Shown here piece by piece: positions 52,732 to 60,736 of a stretch of 64,000 nucleotides of DNA. The stretch lies in assembly GCA_002319965.1 (NCBI GenBank), contig DCJQ01000013.1, forward strand, positions 20,376 to 84,375, in the 5' to 3' direction. A model generated the notes under the pieces. The model saw only the letters and a list, made by a program, of their open reading frames with translations. It was not told the DNA's origin and did not search any database. Source of the DNA: Megasphaera sp. UBA1696 (GTDB lineage Bacteria; Bacillota; Negativicutes; Veillonellales; Megasphaeraceae). The translations under genes and the position numbers were made by a program. How positions within the stretch are numbered: the first letter of the stretch is position 1; every line of letters starts with the position of its first letter.

Positions 52732-53058
52732 TTAGTTGTTCATGATCAACGCAATGAAAACTAAGTCTGTATCGCTTTTGTTTTCCAAGCCGTGACCCTT
52801 ACCGTCTGATGTGTATGTAACGTCTCCTCGTTTAACGGTCCGGATTACTCCGTTGTCGTCATATTCTCCCTCACCGGAAAGGATATAATATGCTTCTGCG
52901 TTGTCAGTGTGAGCATGAAAACCTAAGGAACATCCAGGTTTCAAGGTGATTTCTGCGAACATACCAACGTCTCCTCGCAGTTCGGTGGCGCTCAGAAGCT
53001 GTCTCTTCAAGATGAACCCCTTGCCGCCAGCGGCATGTTCGACCTTCTCTACTTCCAC
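52732..53058 (-). CDS. Small cupin-domain protein
   Basis: 108 residues from the GTG at 53058 after AGGGGTGA; a GTG three codons earlier lies inside that site. Single-domain cupin: GFHAHTDNAEAYYILSGEG (motif 1 with His, His and Glu-type ligands) and KGHGLENKSDTDLVFI (motif 2). Small cupins of this type are metal-binding proteins or sugar-isomerase-like enzymes with few assigned functions. Codon use and flanking composition look less like the neighbouring genes, which hints at acquisition. A TATAAT-containing promoter on the minus strand lies at about 53125-53145. Confidence 0.8.
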   Translation of the reverse strand: MEVEKVEHAAGGKGFILKRQLLSATELRGDVGMFAEITLKPGCSLGFHAHTDNAEAYYILSGEGEYDDNGVIRTVKRGDVTYTSDGKGHGLENKSDTDLVFIALIMNN

Positions 53059-53236
53059 TGGACTCACCCCTTTCTAATGCACTTGCAAGGAATCGACTTG
53101 CTCTCTATTCCTTTTGCATTTCTTGGCTATATTATAGCATAGAATTTCACGATTGTCATGATATAAACGTAAGTAAGTTATGTTATTTTAGAATATATCT
53201 AAGAATGGACATAAATAGAACGAATGGATTTGCCCC

Positions 53237-54538
53237 TTATCCCTGTAAGATGGGGACGATTTTGGTGCAGTGGGGCATGACGTTGATCGTATAGTCTTCC
53301 TTGCCCTGTTCCTTCAACTTCTGTTGGGCCAGATTCCACGCTTCTTCGACCGTGGCTGCCGGGATTTGGCCGGTTCGGCGGATGTCCTCGAAGTTTCGCG
53401 GCAGGGTGACCAGGATGACCGTGTTTTTATGGGCCAGGCAGAAGAGGTTGAAGGCGACGAAGAAGGGGATGGTGAAGTGAGCCCGAAGGGCCGTTTCCAT
53501 CTCTTCCATCGTATCGTATTTGAAGCTGTCGAGGTAGATGGCCGGTTCTTTGATGTCGCGGGCTTCCATGATGGCGATGATGATGCCCCCTTCTTTGACA
53601 GCCATTTCAGCCGGATCATAGCACTTGCTGCCTTGGTAGAGGCTGACGTCACTGGGATAGCCCCCGGCGCAGGCGAAGACGACGTCCGTTTTTTGCTTCA
53701 TGGGGACGCGCTGGATATCGAGGACGGCCTGTGTACCGGCATGCCAGGCTTCATACCAGTCACCGCCGACCATACGGCAGATTTCGCCGTCGGCATTGAT
53801 GATGGAGTGGACCAGGAAGCAGGGATTGATTTTACGGCAGGCCTCGATCATGTCATCATTCAATGGATTGTCTTCGATCATGAGGGCTCGTGTCTTGGGA
53901 TTGACGCCGTGGCCGAATTCATCGGCTAAGGCGTGACAGTGATTGCGCTGAATCGTTTCAAAGCCGGATACGCCGGGCAGGATGAGTTTGCGGCCGCCGC
54001 CGAAACCGGCGAAGAGGTGGGTCGTAATCCCGTCGATGATGATGACCTTGTCGGCGTCGACGACATGTTTATTCAGCTTCAGCGGAGTGCCCAGCTTGGT
54101 CGTGCCGCAGTCGACGAGGGTCGGGTCCATACAGTCATGCTGATAGGTCTTGATGCGGTCGATGACTTCCTGACCGCAGACGGCGACGTCTTCTTCCGGC
54201 GTCTGGGCCCGGTGGGATCCTTGAGAAAAGACGATGTAGATGTCGTCGTCGGGAATCCCGGCCAAGTTCAATTCATCGATGACGTAGATGAGAAATTGGT
54301 TGGAATGATTCCACGTGCGTGTAATATCGGCGACGACCAGGCAGACTTTATCACCGGGCTGTACCTTTTCGGCCAGGGGGGCGCTGCCGATGGGGTGGCG
54401 CATGCAGTCCACCGTCGCTTCTTTGACGTCGACGGCGGGGACGTGCTTTCCTTCCATGACGTCGGAAATATGTTCTTCCGGCAGTTTGACGGTCTGTGTC
54501 GTTTCACCAATACTGAAAGTAAATTCTTTTAATGCCAT
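53237..54538 (-). CDS. larA: LarA-family nickel-pincer racemase (probable lactate racemase)
   Basis: 433 residues, the LarA/DUF2088 fold. His-containing SQGSHRAQTPEE and FAGFGGGRKLILPG (with the Lys that covalently carries the nickel-pincer nucleotide in LarA) are both present. Lactate racemase interconverts L- and D-lactate; in lactate-using Negativicutes this feeds D-lactate into the acrylate route. LarA homologues acting on other 2-hydroxy acids also exist, so specificity is open. The cofactor-making genes larB, larC and larE are not in the window. Its own promoter is at 54585-54612. Confidence 0.88.
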   Translation of the reverse strand: MALKEFTFSIGETTQTVKLPEEHISDVMEGKHVPAVDVKEATVDCMRHPIGSAPLAEKVQPGDKVCLVVADITRTWNHSNQFLIYVIDELNLAGIPDDDIYIVFSQGSHRAQTPEEDVAVCGQEVIDRIKTYQHDCMDPTLVDCGTTKLGTPLKLNKHVVDADKVIIIDGITTHLFAGFGGGRKLILPGVSGFETIQRNHCHALADEFGHGVNPKTRALMIEDNPLNDDMIEACRKINPCFLVHSIINADGEICRMVGGDWYEAWHAGTQAVLDIQRVPMKQKTDVVFACAGGYPSDVSLYQGSKCYDPAEMAVKEGGIIIAIMEARDIKEPAIYLDSFKYDTMEEMETALRAHFTIPFFVAFNLFCLAHKNTVILVTLPRNFEDIRRTGQIPAATVEEAWNLAQQKLKEQGKEDYTINVMPHCTKIVPILQG

Positions 54539-54584
54539 TGCCTATCACCACTTCTTTTTTAAAATTAATATCAAGTTGTAACTT

Positions 54585-54612
54585 ATTATATCATGATAAA
54601 CACGGCATGCAA
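54585..54612 (-). promoter_or_regulatory. Promoter for larA (TTGCAT-16-TATAAT)
   Basis: Minus strand: TTGCAT (54612-54607) and TATAAT (54590-54585) with a 16-base spacer, about 40 bases before the start codon. Confidence 0.65.
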
Positions 54613-54653
54613 GATTAAAGTTAAAACAATCGGACATAACCTTGGCAAATCGG

Positions 54654-55505
54654 TCATACGTTTCCGATATAGACGTGGTGCAGATGCTTTTTGGCAACGG
54701 CTGCTAATCGGTGAAGGGTATCGACCGGCGTCATCGGCGTCGTATCCCGATAACGGGGAAAGTAGCGAGTCAGATGGAGGGGGATGTCCGGACGAAGTCC
54801 TGCCAGCCAGCGGGCTTCATGGTCCATTTGTTCTTCATCGTCATTTTTTCCGGGAATGATTAAGGTCGTCACTTCGACGTGGCTGACAGCTGCGGCAATG
54901 GTAATCGTATCCAGTACGGGATTTAGCGACGCGCTGCACTGAGAACGATAGAAATCTTCGGAAAATCCTTTGAGGTCGATGTTCCAGGCGTCGATATAGG
55001 GGAGAAGCGCTTCGAGGGGCTTTCTTTCGATATAGCCGTTGCTGACCATGACGTTGAACCGGCCTCGTTTTTTTATCAGTTTTGCCGTCTGTATGATAAA
55101 TTCATAGCTGAGGGTCGGTTCATTATAGGTATAGGCCAGGCCGATATTGCCCTGAGGCACGTATTTTTCGGCGAAGGCGACGACCTCTCCCGGTGTCAGG
55201 TCTTGGGACGGTGCCGGCTGCTGGGAAATCTGCCAGTTCTGGCAGAAGGGACAGGTGAAGTTACAGCCCCAGGAACCGAGGGACAAGATAAGGGATCCGC
55301 CGTGGAAGCGATAGAGGGGCTTCTTTTCGATGGGATCTAAGGCAAGACTCGTGATTTTTCCGTAGTTTAAGGCCTGAAGGGTCGTACCGTCGAAGCCCCT
55401 CGTTTGGCAGCGGCCGCAGCGACCATTCTCGATGCGGCAGTGATGGGGGCAGAGGCCGCAGACGGCCTTGCCGCTTCGGTCTATGTGATAAAAGGCAGCT
55501 TCCAT
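54654..55505 (-). CDS. amrS: AmmeMemoRadiSam system radical SAM enzyme
   Basis: 283 residues. The radical-SAM Cys triad is in CNFTCPFCQNWQ (C-x3-C-x2-C), about residue 77. An N-terminal Cys-rich lead, CGLCPHHCRIENGRCGRC, is characteristic of this PflA-related subfamily. GLAYTYNEPTLSYEF is the usual central motif. The enzyme partners with AMMECR1 and Memo-type proteins in a conserved system whose reaction is unknown. It begins eight bases after the partner gene; a weak ribosome site suggests coupling. Confidence 0.9.
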   Translation of the reverse strand: MEAAFYHIDRSGKAVCGLCPHHCRIENGRCGRCQTRGFDGTTLQALNYGKITSLALDPIEKKPLYRFHGGSLILSLGSWGCNFTCPFCQNWQISQQPAPSQDLTPGEVVAFAEKYVPQGNIGLAYTYNEPTLSYEFIIQTAKLIKKRGRFNVMVSNGYIERKPLEALLPYIDAWNIDLKGFSEDFYRSQCSASLNPVLDTITIAAAVSHVEVTTLIIPGKNDDEEQMDHEARWLAGLRPDIPLHLTRYFPRYRDTTPMTPVDTLHRLAAVAKKHLHHVYIGNV

Positions 55506-55513
55506 GGGGCTAC

Positions 55514-56875
55514 CTACTTGTAACGGTCGACGGTGAAGCGGTATAGATCGGGCTGTATCTGCGGCGGGATGCCGGCCTTTTCCTTGGCGATGCTGATCTG
55601 CTGTTCGACCGTGTCTACGCCTTCGAGATCAGGCAGCAAGAGGCCTGTGCGGGCATGGCTCATGACGATGACGCCGTACTTTTTGGGATTGAGCTCGCTG
55701 GCTGAGGTGACGGCTTCCGGCCTTCCTAAGACGTCGACGGAAATATCGATGTCTGCGAGCTCTTCTAAGCTGACCGGTGAGAAACGCGGATCCCGTGTGG
55801 CCGCCGAGACGGCATTATGGATGATTTCACTGGCCGTATTCAGATGCATGGGAAGGAAGGTGCCGATGCAGCCGCGCAGACGGCTTCCCTTATGGAGCGA
55901 TACGAAGGTACCGGCCTGATCCTGAAGTTCTTCCGGCAGATTCTTGGGGACGGCCATCAAGGCATGATGCTGAAGGTAGTAGGTGATGCTTTCACGGGCC
56001 AGGCGGACTCGGATGTCCGAGGGAGCCCGCTTTTCGACCTGGTCTTCCTGGCCTTCGGGAAGGTACAGGGCGACGCCGTAGCCGACGCCAAAGGGCGCTT
56101 CATAGGCATAGACCGGCATGACCGGACGGAAGTGACGCAGCGTACCGAACAAAAAGTAGACGGAAGGCAGGCCGCAGGTGGCGATTTCGTCGATAAAACT
56201 GCGGCTGAGGTCGGTGAGGCCCGAGAGGTTTTGTTTGAGCAGGGCTTCCATGACCAGCTTGTCGAAGACGGCCCCGTTCGGCGTGTAGCCATTGGGCGAG
56301 CCTTGAAGCAGGCGGTGGGACAAGTCCCCGGAGGCGATGACGGCAATGCGCCGGCCAAGGGTTTTGGCGGCCTTTATGACGATGTCGCCTAAGCGGGTCA
56401 TGCTGTCGTAATCGTCAAATCGGGGGGCCATGATGACGATAGGACCGGTGAAGCCGGCTTTACGAAGGTAATATAAGGGGACGAAGGTGCCCTGGTCGAC
56501 GCTGAGGGGATGGCCGAAGCGATCGCTCCAAGCGGCGTCGAGGCGATAGATATCGGTCTGTTGACTGGCCTTGCTGACAATTTCTTCGGCAAGGTCCATA
56601 TCGGTCCGAACATCCATCGAAAGTTCCGGATAGCCGAAGGCGGCCAGGTTGCCGTAGAGGCGGGGAACGGCGATGACAGCGGCGCCGTCGGGAAATACGT
56701 AATTATGGGGCGATAAGATGACCAGTGTTTCCGGTTTTTGACTGACAATCAGTGCCGAAGCTGCTTCGACAGCCTCGACGGTGGCGGCCATTTTTGACAA
56801 TTCCGGGCCGCCTATTTCGGGCAGCATGATGGGCGGATGGGGGAAGAATCCGGCTGCTGCACAGACGTGTTCCAT
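55514..56875 (-). CDS. AmmeMemoRadiSam fusion: LigB/Memo-like domain plus AMMECR1 domain
   Basis: 453 residues; start six bases after AAAGGAGGT. The N-terminal 270 residues are a LigB/Memo-type dioxygenase-like fold, with His in GFFPHPPIMLPEIGG, LVILSPHNYVFPDG and ASGDLSHRL, the metal-site regions of the superfamily. The C-terminal 170 residues are an AMMECR1 domain with the defining LRGCIGTF. Together with the downstream radical SAM gene they supply all three activities of the AmmeMemoRadiSam set in two genes. Function is unknown; RNA or nucleotide modification has been discussed for AMMECR1, so no reaction is assigned here. Confidence 0.88.
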   Translation of the reverse strand: MEHVCAAAGFFPHPPIMLPEIGGPELSKMAATVEAVEAASALIVSQKPETLVILSPHNYVFPDGAAVIAVPRLYGNLAAFGYPELSMDVRTDMDLAEEIVSKASQQTDIYRLDAAWSDRFGHPLSVDQGTFVPLYYLRKAGFTGPIVIMAPRFDDYDSMTRLGDIVIKAAKTLGRRIAVIASGDLSHRLLQGSPNGYTPNGAVFDKLVMEALLKQNLSGLTDLSRSFIDEIATCGLPSVYFLFGTLRHFRPVMPVYAYEAPFGVGYGVALYLPEGQEDQVEKRAPSDIRVRLARESITYYLQHHALMAVPKNLPEELQDQAGTFVSLHKGSRLRGCIGTFLPMHLNTASEIIHNAVSAATRDPRFSPVSLEELADIDISVDVLGRPEAVTSASELNPKKYGVIVMSHARTGLLLPDLEGVDTVEQQISIAKEKAGIPPQIQPDLYRFTVDRYK

Positions 56876-56970
56876 CGTGATTACCTCCTTTGCTGGGATG
56901 GATGATTAGAGTCAACTTTATTATACCCCAATCGGCCGGGACCTCATAGCCCGGGACCGATTCCAGGTAT

Positions 56971-57000
56971 GAAAAAAAGGACTATCGTCAGATAGTCCTT
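56971..57000 (-). terminator. Terminator after the phosphoethanolamine transferase gene
   Basis: AAGGACTATC and GATAGTCCTT form a 10-bp stem with a GTCA loop; on the minus strand it is followed by seven T residues. Confidence 0.92.
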
Positions 57001-57004
57001 TCGG

Positions 57005-58825
57005 TCAATATTCAGTATCTTCTAAAAGGCTCGTCTGCCCAAAGCGGGTCCGAAGATCCTTTCGTTCCATTTTCCATTTTGAAGATGCAATGGACATGGT
57101 CGGATCGTAATTGGGGGATTCCATGTTGAGGATGCCGCAGATGAATTCGTATTCCAGGTCATTGGTAAAGAACTTATCCTTATTGGCCTTGACGGCTGAC
57201 ACGACGTTGGGGTTCCGCTGTTGGTAGCCTTCGGAAAGGTAGACGAACATGGGAATGCGCAGCACCTTGAAGCTGGCGCTGTCCGGCTGGCGGGCGACGT
57301 CGGGATCGCTGCCGTGATCTGAGAAGTAGACCATGGCGTCGAGGTTGAGGTTTTCCCGGGCGTAGTCAAAGATCTGCGAGAGAACCCAGTCCGTATAAAG
57401 CACGGTATTGTCGAAGTCGGCGGCACGGTTCAGATGGCCGTCGTCAAATTTTTGGAATTCTTTCGGGTAGCGGTTGCGGTATTCGATGTGGCTGCCCATG
57501 AGATGGAGGACGACGAAATTCTTTTCCTTCGGATTGACCCGCTTGAGGAACTGTAAGAGGGCGCCGTCCTGTGTCGATTCCTTTAAATCGCGGTCGACCC
57601 ATTCTGAGACGTCGGCCGTATTGGCGACTAAGGTAATGGGGGTATCGGCGACGCCGACCGAACCCTGATTGCTGAACCAATACGTCTTATAGCCGGCCTT
57701 TTTGGCCATGTCGATGATGGAAATCGATTCGTTGAAAGGTTTGTTGTTGTAGAAGTTCGACTCGGTCAAGGCGTGCTCAAGAACCGGGACGGTATACCAA
57801 ACACTGCTGTAGGCGTTCGTGAACAAGGTGAAGTCGGGATTTGCCTTCATGGCTGTCAACCACGGTGTATTGGGGACGTGATCGGGGTTGTAGGCATTCA
57901 TCAAGGTTCGCGTTTCCGATTCGCCGATGACGACGACGACCGTATTGGGGTAGTCTGCCGGGGTCAGTTGGACGGCCTGTAAATTGGCGTATTTATCATC
58001 ATGATTTTCGGCGTATAAGGCCGAGCGTTCCATATAATCGTGGGTGTCTAAAAAGGTCCGGACCGGGAAGGATTCCGGCAGGATTTCTTCCCCTAAGGCG
58101 ACGATAGACGGGGCGATGATGAACAGTACCGATAAAACCGGAATCAATTTGCGGTACGTTTCCGTTCGGGGCAGGACGTCCTGGCGATAATTCAACAGGA
58201 ACAAGGCGCTGAGAAGGGCAATCAGGCTGGCGGCAATGGTGATGATTTTGGTAACCCCCAGGGACTGGAAGTATTCAAGGGTTTCCGCCGGTCCGGTCTG
58301 AAAGATGAGCAGGGCGCCCGACGTCGTAATCGATGAGTGGTACAAGGCGTAGTAAGCCCATTGGAGCAGGATGAGAAAGACGCCGACGAGCTGGACGACG
58401 GTCATGATGAGGGACCCTAATTTTCGCGGCACGTACTGCTTGATGAGCATGTTCAAGCAGAAAAAGATGGCAAAGAAGTAGAGTCCGACATAGATGTCGT
58501 AAATGTTATTTAAATAAATCGTGTTGGTATTTATTAGTGACACGTAGCTGAGATAAGGACCGGTCACGATCCACCCGAGGCCGATAAGGGCCGGCGGCAG
58601 CACGTTCTGCACCGACAGGTGTTTCCAATAAAAGGCCAGCGACAAGACGACAGCCGTGACGCCCGGAAGCAGACCAAAGGTCATGTCGGCAATGTTGTCA
58701 GGCCCCATCCCCAGGGACACGATGAACTGCCATTGAAAGCAGGCGATGTAGATGATGGCAAAGACAAGGAACAGACGAAGCAGTCTGTGTCGCCATTTTT
58801 TGAGTGCGTTCATTGCGAAGTACAT
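57005..58825 (-). CDS. Phosphoethanolamine transferase (EptA/CptA-like, sulfatase fold)
   Basis: 606 residues: five or six N-terminal membrane helices to about residue 235, then an extracytoplasmic alkaline-phosphatase-superfamily domain. Signatures: VVVVIGESETRTLMNAY (nucleophile region with Thr), TYWFSNQGS, VVLHLMGSHIEYRNRYP, and YFSDHGSD with the metal-binding Asp and His. These match phosphoethanolamine transferases of Gram-negative outer membranes more than Gram-positive LTA synthases, which supports a diderm host. Target would be lipid A or LPS core, periplasmic side. LTA synthase is the alternative. Monocistronic; a second in-frame start at Met5 is possible. Confidence 0.86.
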   Translation of the reverse strand: MYFAMNALKKWRHRLLRLFLVFAIIYIACFQWQFIVSLGMGPDNIADMTFGLLPGVTAVVLSLAFYWKHLSVQNVLPPALIGLGWIVTGPYLSYVSLINTNTIYLNNIYDIYVGLYFFAIFFCLNMLIKQYVPRKLGSLIMTVVQLVGVFLILLQWAYYALYHSSITTSGALLIFQTGPAETLEYFQSLGVTKIITIAASLIALLSALFLLNYRQDVLPRTETYRKLIPVLSVLFIIAPSIVALGEEILPESFPVRTFLDTHDYMERSALYAENHDDKYANLQAVQLTPADYPNTVVVVIGESETRTLMNAYNPDHVPNTPWLTAMKANPDFTLFTNAYSSVWYTVPVLEHALTESNFYNNKPFNESISIIDMAKKAGYKTYWFSNQGSVGVADTPITLVANTADVSEWVDRDLKESTQDGALLQFLKRVNPKEKNFVVLHLMGSHIEYRNRYPKEFQKFDDGHLNRAADFDNTVLYTDWVLSQIFDYARENLNLDAMVYFSDHGSDPDVARQPDSASFKVLRIPMFVYLSEGYQQRNPNVVSAVKANKDKFFTNDLEYEFICGILNMESPNYDPTMSIASSKWKMERKDLRTRFGQTSLLEDTEY

Positions 58826-58981
58826 GGATTCGATCTACCCTCTCTATCTCTAGTGTAAAAATGATGTAAACAATGTAAACAACGTGTATCTTCTATATTA
58901 TACATCAAATACGCGGAATAACATAGAGAAAAATGCAAAGATTTCTCGATAAAAAAGGGACTTAAAATTCTCTTTTCATGC

Positions 58982-58996
58982 ATAGCCGGAAACTAT
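58982..58996. promoter_or_regulatory. Candidate LysR operator ATAG-N7-CTAT upstream of megL
   Basis: CATAG-CCGGAAA-CTATG centred at 58989, about 67 bases before the start predicted from the promoter at 59021-59049. Confidence 0.65.
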
Positions 58997-59020
58997 GAAA
59001 ATCCTTCGGAAGATACGTAT

Positions 59021-59049
59021 TATACAGGCTAAGCGGCTTATGGTACACT
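59021..59049 (+). promoter_or_regulatory. Promoter for megL (TATACA-17-TACACT)
   Basis: TATACA at 59021-59026 and TACACT at 59044-59049, 17-base spacer. The same unusual -35 TATACA and spacing occur at the NhaC-type gene (60527-60555), suggesting joint activation. Confidence 0.5.
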
Positions 59050-59171
59050 AAAAATAAAGAGATATAATGGCATAAAAATAGGAACTGCAAAGATTTGATG
59101 AAAAAACGGATTGCCAATGGAGACAGTCCTATATCATTATTATTCGCCATACCTTAAAGGAGGCCATCATC

Positions 59172-60371
59172 ATGGAAAAAGAAATGCTGAAAAAAATGGG
59201 TTTTGCGACGCAGGCCATTCATGCCGGTGCCATGAAAAATGAATTCGGAGCACTGACCAACCCGATCTATCAAACATCCACCTTCATTTTTGACTCGGCT
59301 GAACAGGGCGGCAACCGCTTTGCCCTCCAGGAACCGGGCTATATCTATTCCCGTCTGGGCAATCCGTCGAATACCCAGGTCGAAGAAAAAGTGGCTATGC
59401 TCGAAGGCGGCGAAGCCTGCTGCTCCATGGGATCGGGTATGGGTGCTATCTCATCGGCTTTGTGGACGCTCCTCCGTGCCGGCGATCACGTCGTGGCCGG
59501 CGATACCCTCTACGGCTGCACCTTTGCCCTGCTGAATCACGGCATGACCCGTTACGGCGTAGACGTATCCTTCGTCGACATTACGGACCTCGACGCCGTT
59601 AAAAAAGCAATCAAACCGAATACCCGCGTCGTCTACTTGGAAACGCCGGCCAACCCGACGTTAAAGATTTCCGATATTGAAAGCATCAGCCGAATTGCCC
59701 ATGAAATGGGAGACATTACGGTCGTCGTCGACAATACCTTCTGCTCGCCATATATCCAAAAACCGCTGTCCCTCGGTGCCGACGTCGTCGTTCACTCGGC
59801 AACGAAGTATTTGAATGGCCACGGTGACGTCATTGCCGGCTTCGTCGTAGGCAAACTGGACTACATTACCAACGTCCGACTCTTCGGCCTCAAAGATATG
59901 ACCGGTGCCGTCCTCAGTCCTTTTGACGCCTTCCTCATTTCCCGCGGCATGAAGACCTTGGCCCTGCGCATGGAAAAACACTCGTCCAATGCCATGAAGG
60001 TCGCTGAATTCCTGGAAACCCATCCGGCCGTAAAGAGCGTTGCCTATCCGGGGCTTAAGAGCTTCCCCCAGTACGAACTGGCTAAAAAACAGATGAGTCT
60101 TCCCGGCGGTATGATTTCCTTTGAATTGAAAGGCGGCAAGGATGAAGGGGCCGTCGTCATGAATAACGTCAAACTGTGCAGCTTGGCCGTATCCCTCGGT
60201 GATGCGGAAACGCTCATTGAACACGCAGCCTCTATGACCCACTCGACGTATACTCCGGACGAATTAAAAGCTGCCGGCATCAGTGAAGGATTGGTTCGCC
60301 TTTCTGTAGGTCTTGAAGATCCGGAAGACATCATTGCCGATCTTAAACAGGCTCTTGATTTAGTAAAATAG
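59172..60371 (+). CDS. megL: Methionine gamma-lyase
   Basis: PLP enzyme of the Cys/Met-metabolism family splitting methionine to methanethiol, 2-oxobutyrate and ammonia. 399 residues; start after AAAGGAGG. PLP Lys in VVHSATKYLNGHGD. Cys116 in the YGCTFALLNHG segment is the residue that distinguishes methionine gamma-lyases from cystathionine beta- or gamma-lyases and O-acetylhomoserine sulfhydrylases, and it falls at the same number here. 2-Oxobutyrate can go to propionate through acyl-CoA routes. Controlled from a LysR-type promoter, with a NhaC-type carrier next. Confidence 0.93.
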   Translation: MEKEMLKKMGFATQAIHAGAMKNEFGALTNPIYQTSTFIFDSAEQGGNRFALQEPGYIYSRLGNPSNTQVEEKVAMLEGGEACCSMGSGMGAISSALWTLLRAGDHVVAGDTLYGCTFALLNHGMTRYGVDVSFVDITDLDAVKKAIKPNTRVVYLETPANPTLKISDIESISRIAHEMGDITVVVDNTFCSPYIQKPLSLGADVVVHSATKYLNGHGDVIAGFVVGKLDYITNVRLFGLKDMTGAVLSPFDAFLISRGMKTLALRMEKHSSNAMKVAEFLETHPAVKSVAYPGLKSFPQYELAKKQMSLPGGMISFELKGGKDEGAVVMNNVKLCSLAVSLGDAETLIEHAASMTHSTYTPDELKAAGISEGLVRLSVGLEDPEDIIADLKQALDLVK

Positions 60372-60408
60372 ACGGATTTTCTTGTACCCATGATGTATGA
60401 GTACACGA

Positions 60409-60440
60409 GGCGTCCCGGAACTTTTCGGGACGCCCTTTGT
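60409..60440 (+). terminator. Terminator after megL
   Basis: GGCGTCCCG (60409-60417) and CGGGACGCC (60426-60434) form a 9-bp stem, followed by CTTTGTG, a weak T-run. It means the next gene is probably expressed from its own promoter. Confidence 0.75.
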
Positions 60441-60488
60441 GTATGTATTATGCGGGAAGCTGCATTATAGGTTATTTTTATGGCTTAA

Positions 60489-60503
60489 ATAGCCTTTAAC
60501 TAT
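60489..60503. promoter_or_regulatory. Candidate LysR operator ATAG-N7-CTAT upstream of the NhaC-type gene
   Basis: ATAG-CCTTTAA-CTAT centred at 60496, about 66 bases before the start predicted from the promoter at 60527-60555. Confidence 0.65.
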
Positions 60504-60526
60504 ATAATTGTTAAGTGAATATATAT

Positions 60527-60555
60527 TATACAAAGAAAATAATATGATGTACAAT
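60527..60555 (+). promoter_or_regulatory. Promoter for the NhaC-type gene (TATACA-17-TACAAT)
   Basis: TATACA at 60527-60532 and TACAAT at 60550-60555, 17-base spacer. Confidence 0.5.
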
Positions 60556-60561
60556 AAAGAA

Positions 60562-60736
60562 AAGATCGTGAGAGAGCCCATCATGCCGGGCCATAGCTTT
60601 CAAGAAGAGCGGATTAAAACAAAACGGTTCGTGCGTGGACGGCTGCCCGTCTTCTGCCCTTGTGATACGGCGCCACTACAAGGGACGATGGGGCGGTGTG
60701 AAACGATACTCTCTAAGATGCGAAAGGAGACGACTT
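60562..60736 (+). other. Structured leader of the NhaC-type gene
   Basis: About 175 bases between predicted start and ATG with paired elements: AGCCC...GGGC at about 60577-60594 and CCCTTGT/ACAAGGG (60657-60684). No terminator or sequestering stem is evident, and it does not show the conserved core of a SAM riboswitch by eye. Possibly a regulatory leader of unknown type. Confidence 0.4.

Larger units (their letters stand above)
58826..59171. other. Divergent control region of eptA-like gene and megL
   Basis: 346 AT-rich bases with no gene. Contains the LysR box at 58982-58996 and the megL promoter at 59021-59049. The leader of about 115 bases before megL has no evident riboswitch. Confidence 0.6.

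Noticed and set aside
52376..52735. 119-codon plus-strand frame, considered as a transposase remnant
   Set aside because: No ribosome site, no IS200 or other transposase motif, starts in the promoter region of the opposite symporter, and contains a terminator-like stem.
58826..59171. SAM riboswitch before megL
   Set aside because: No conserved core or terminator pair of a SAM riboswitch is visible, and the region is explained by a LysR box and promoter.
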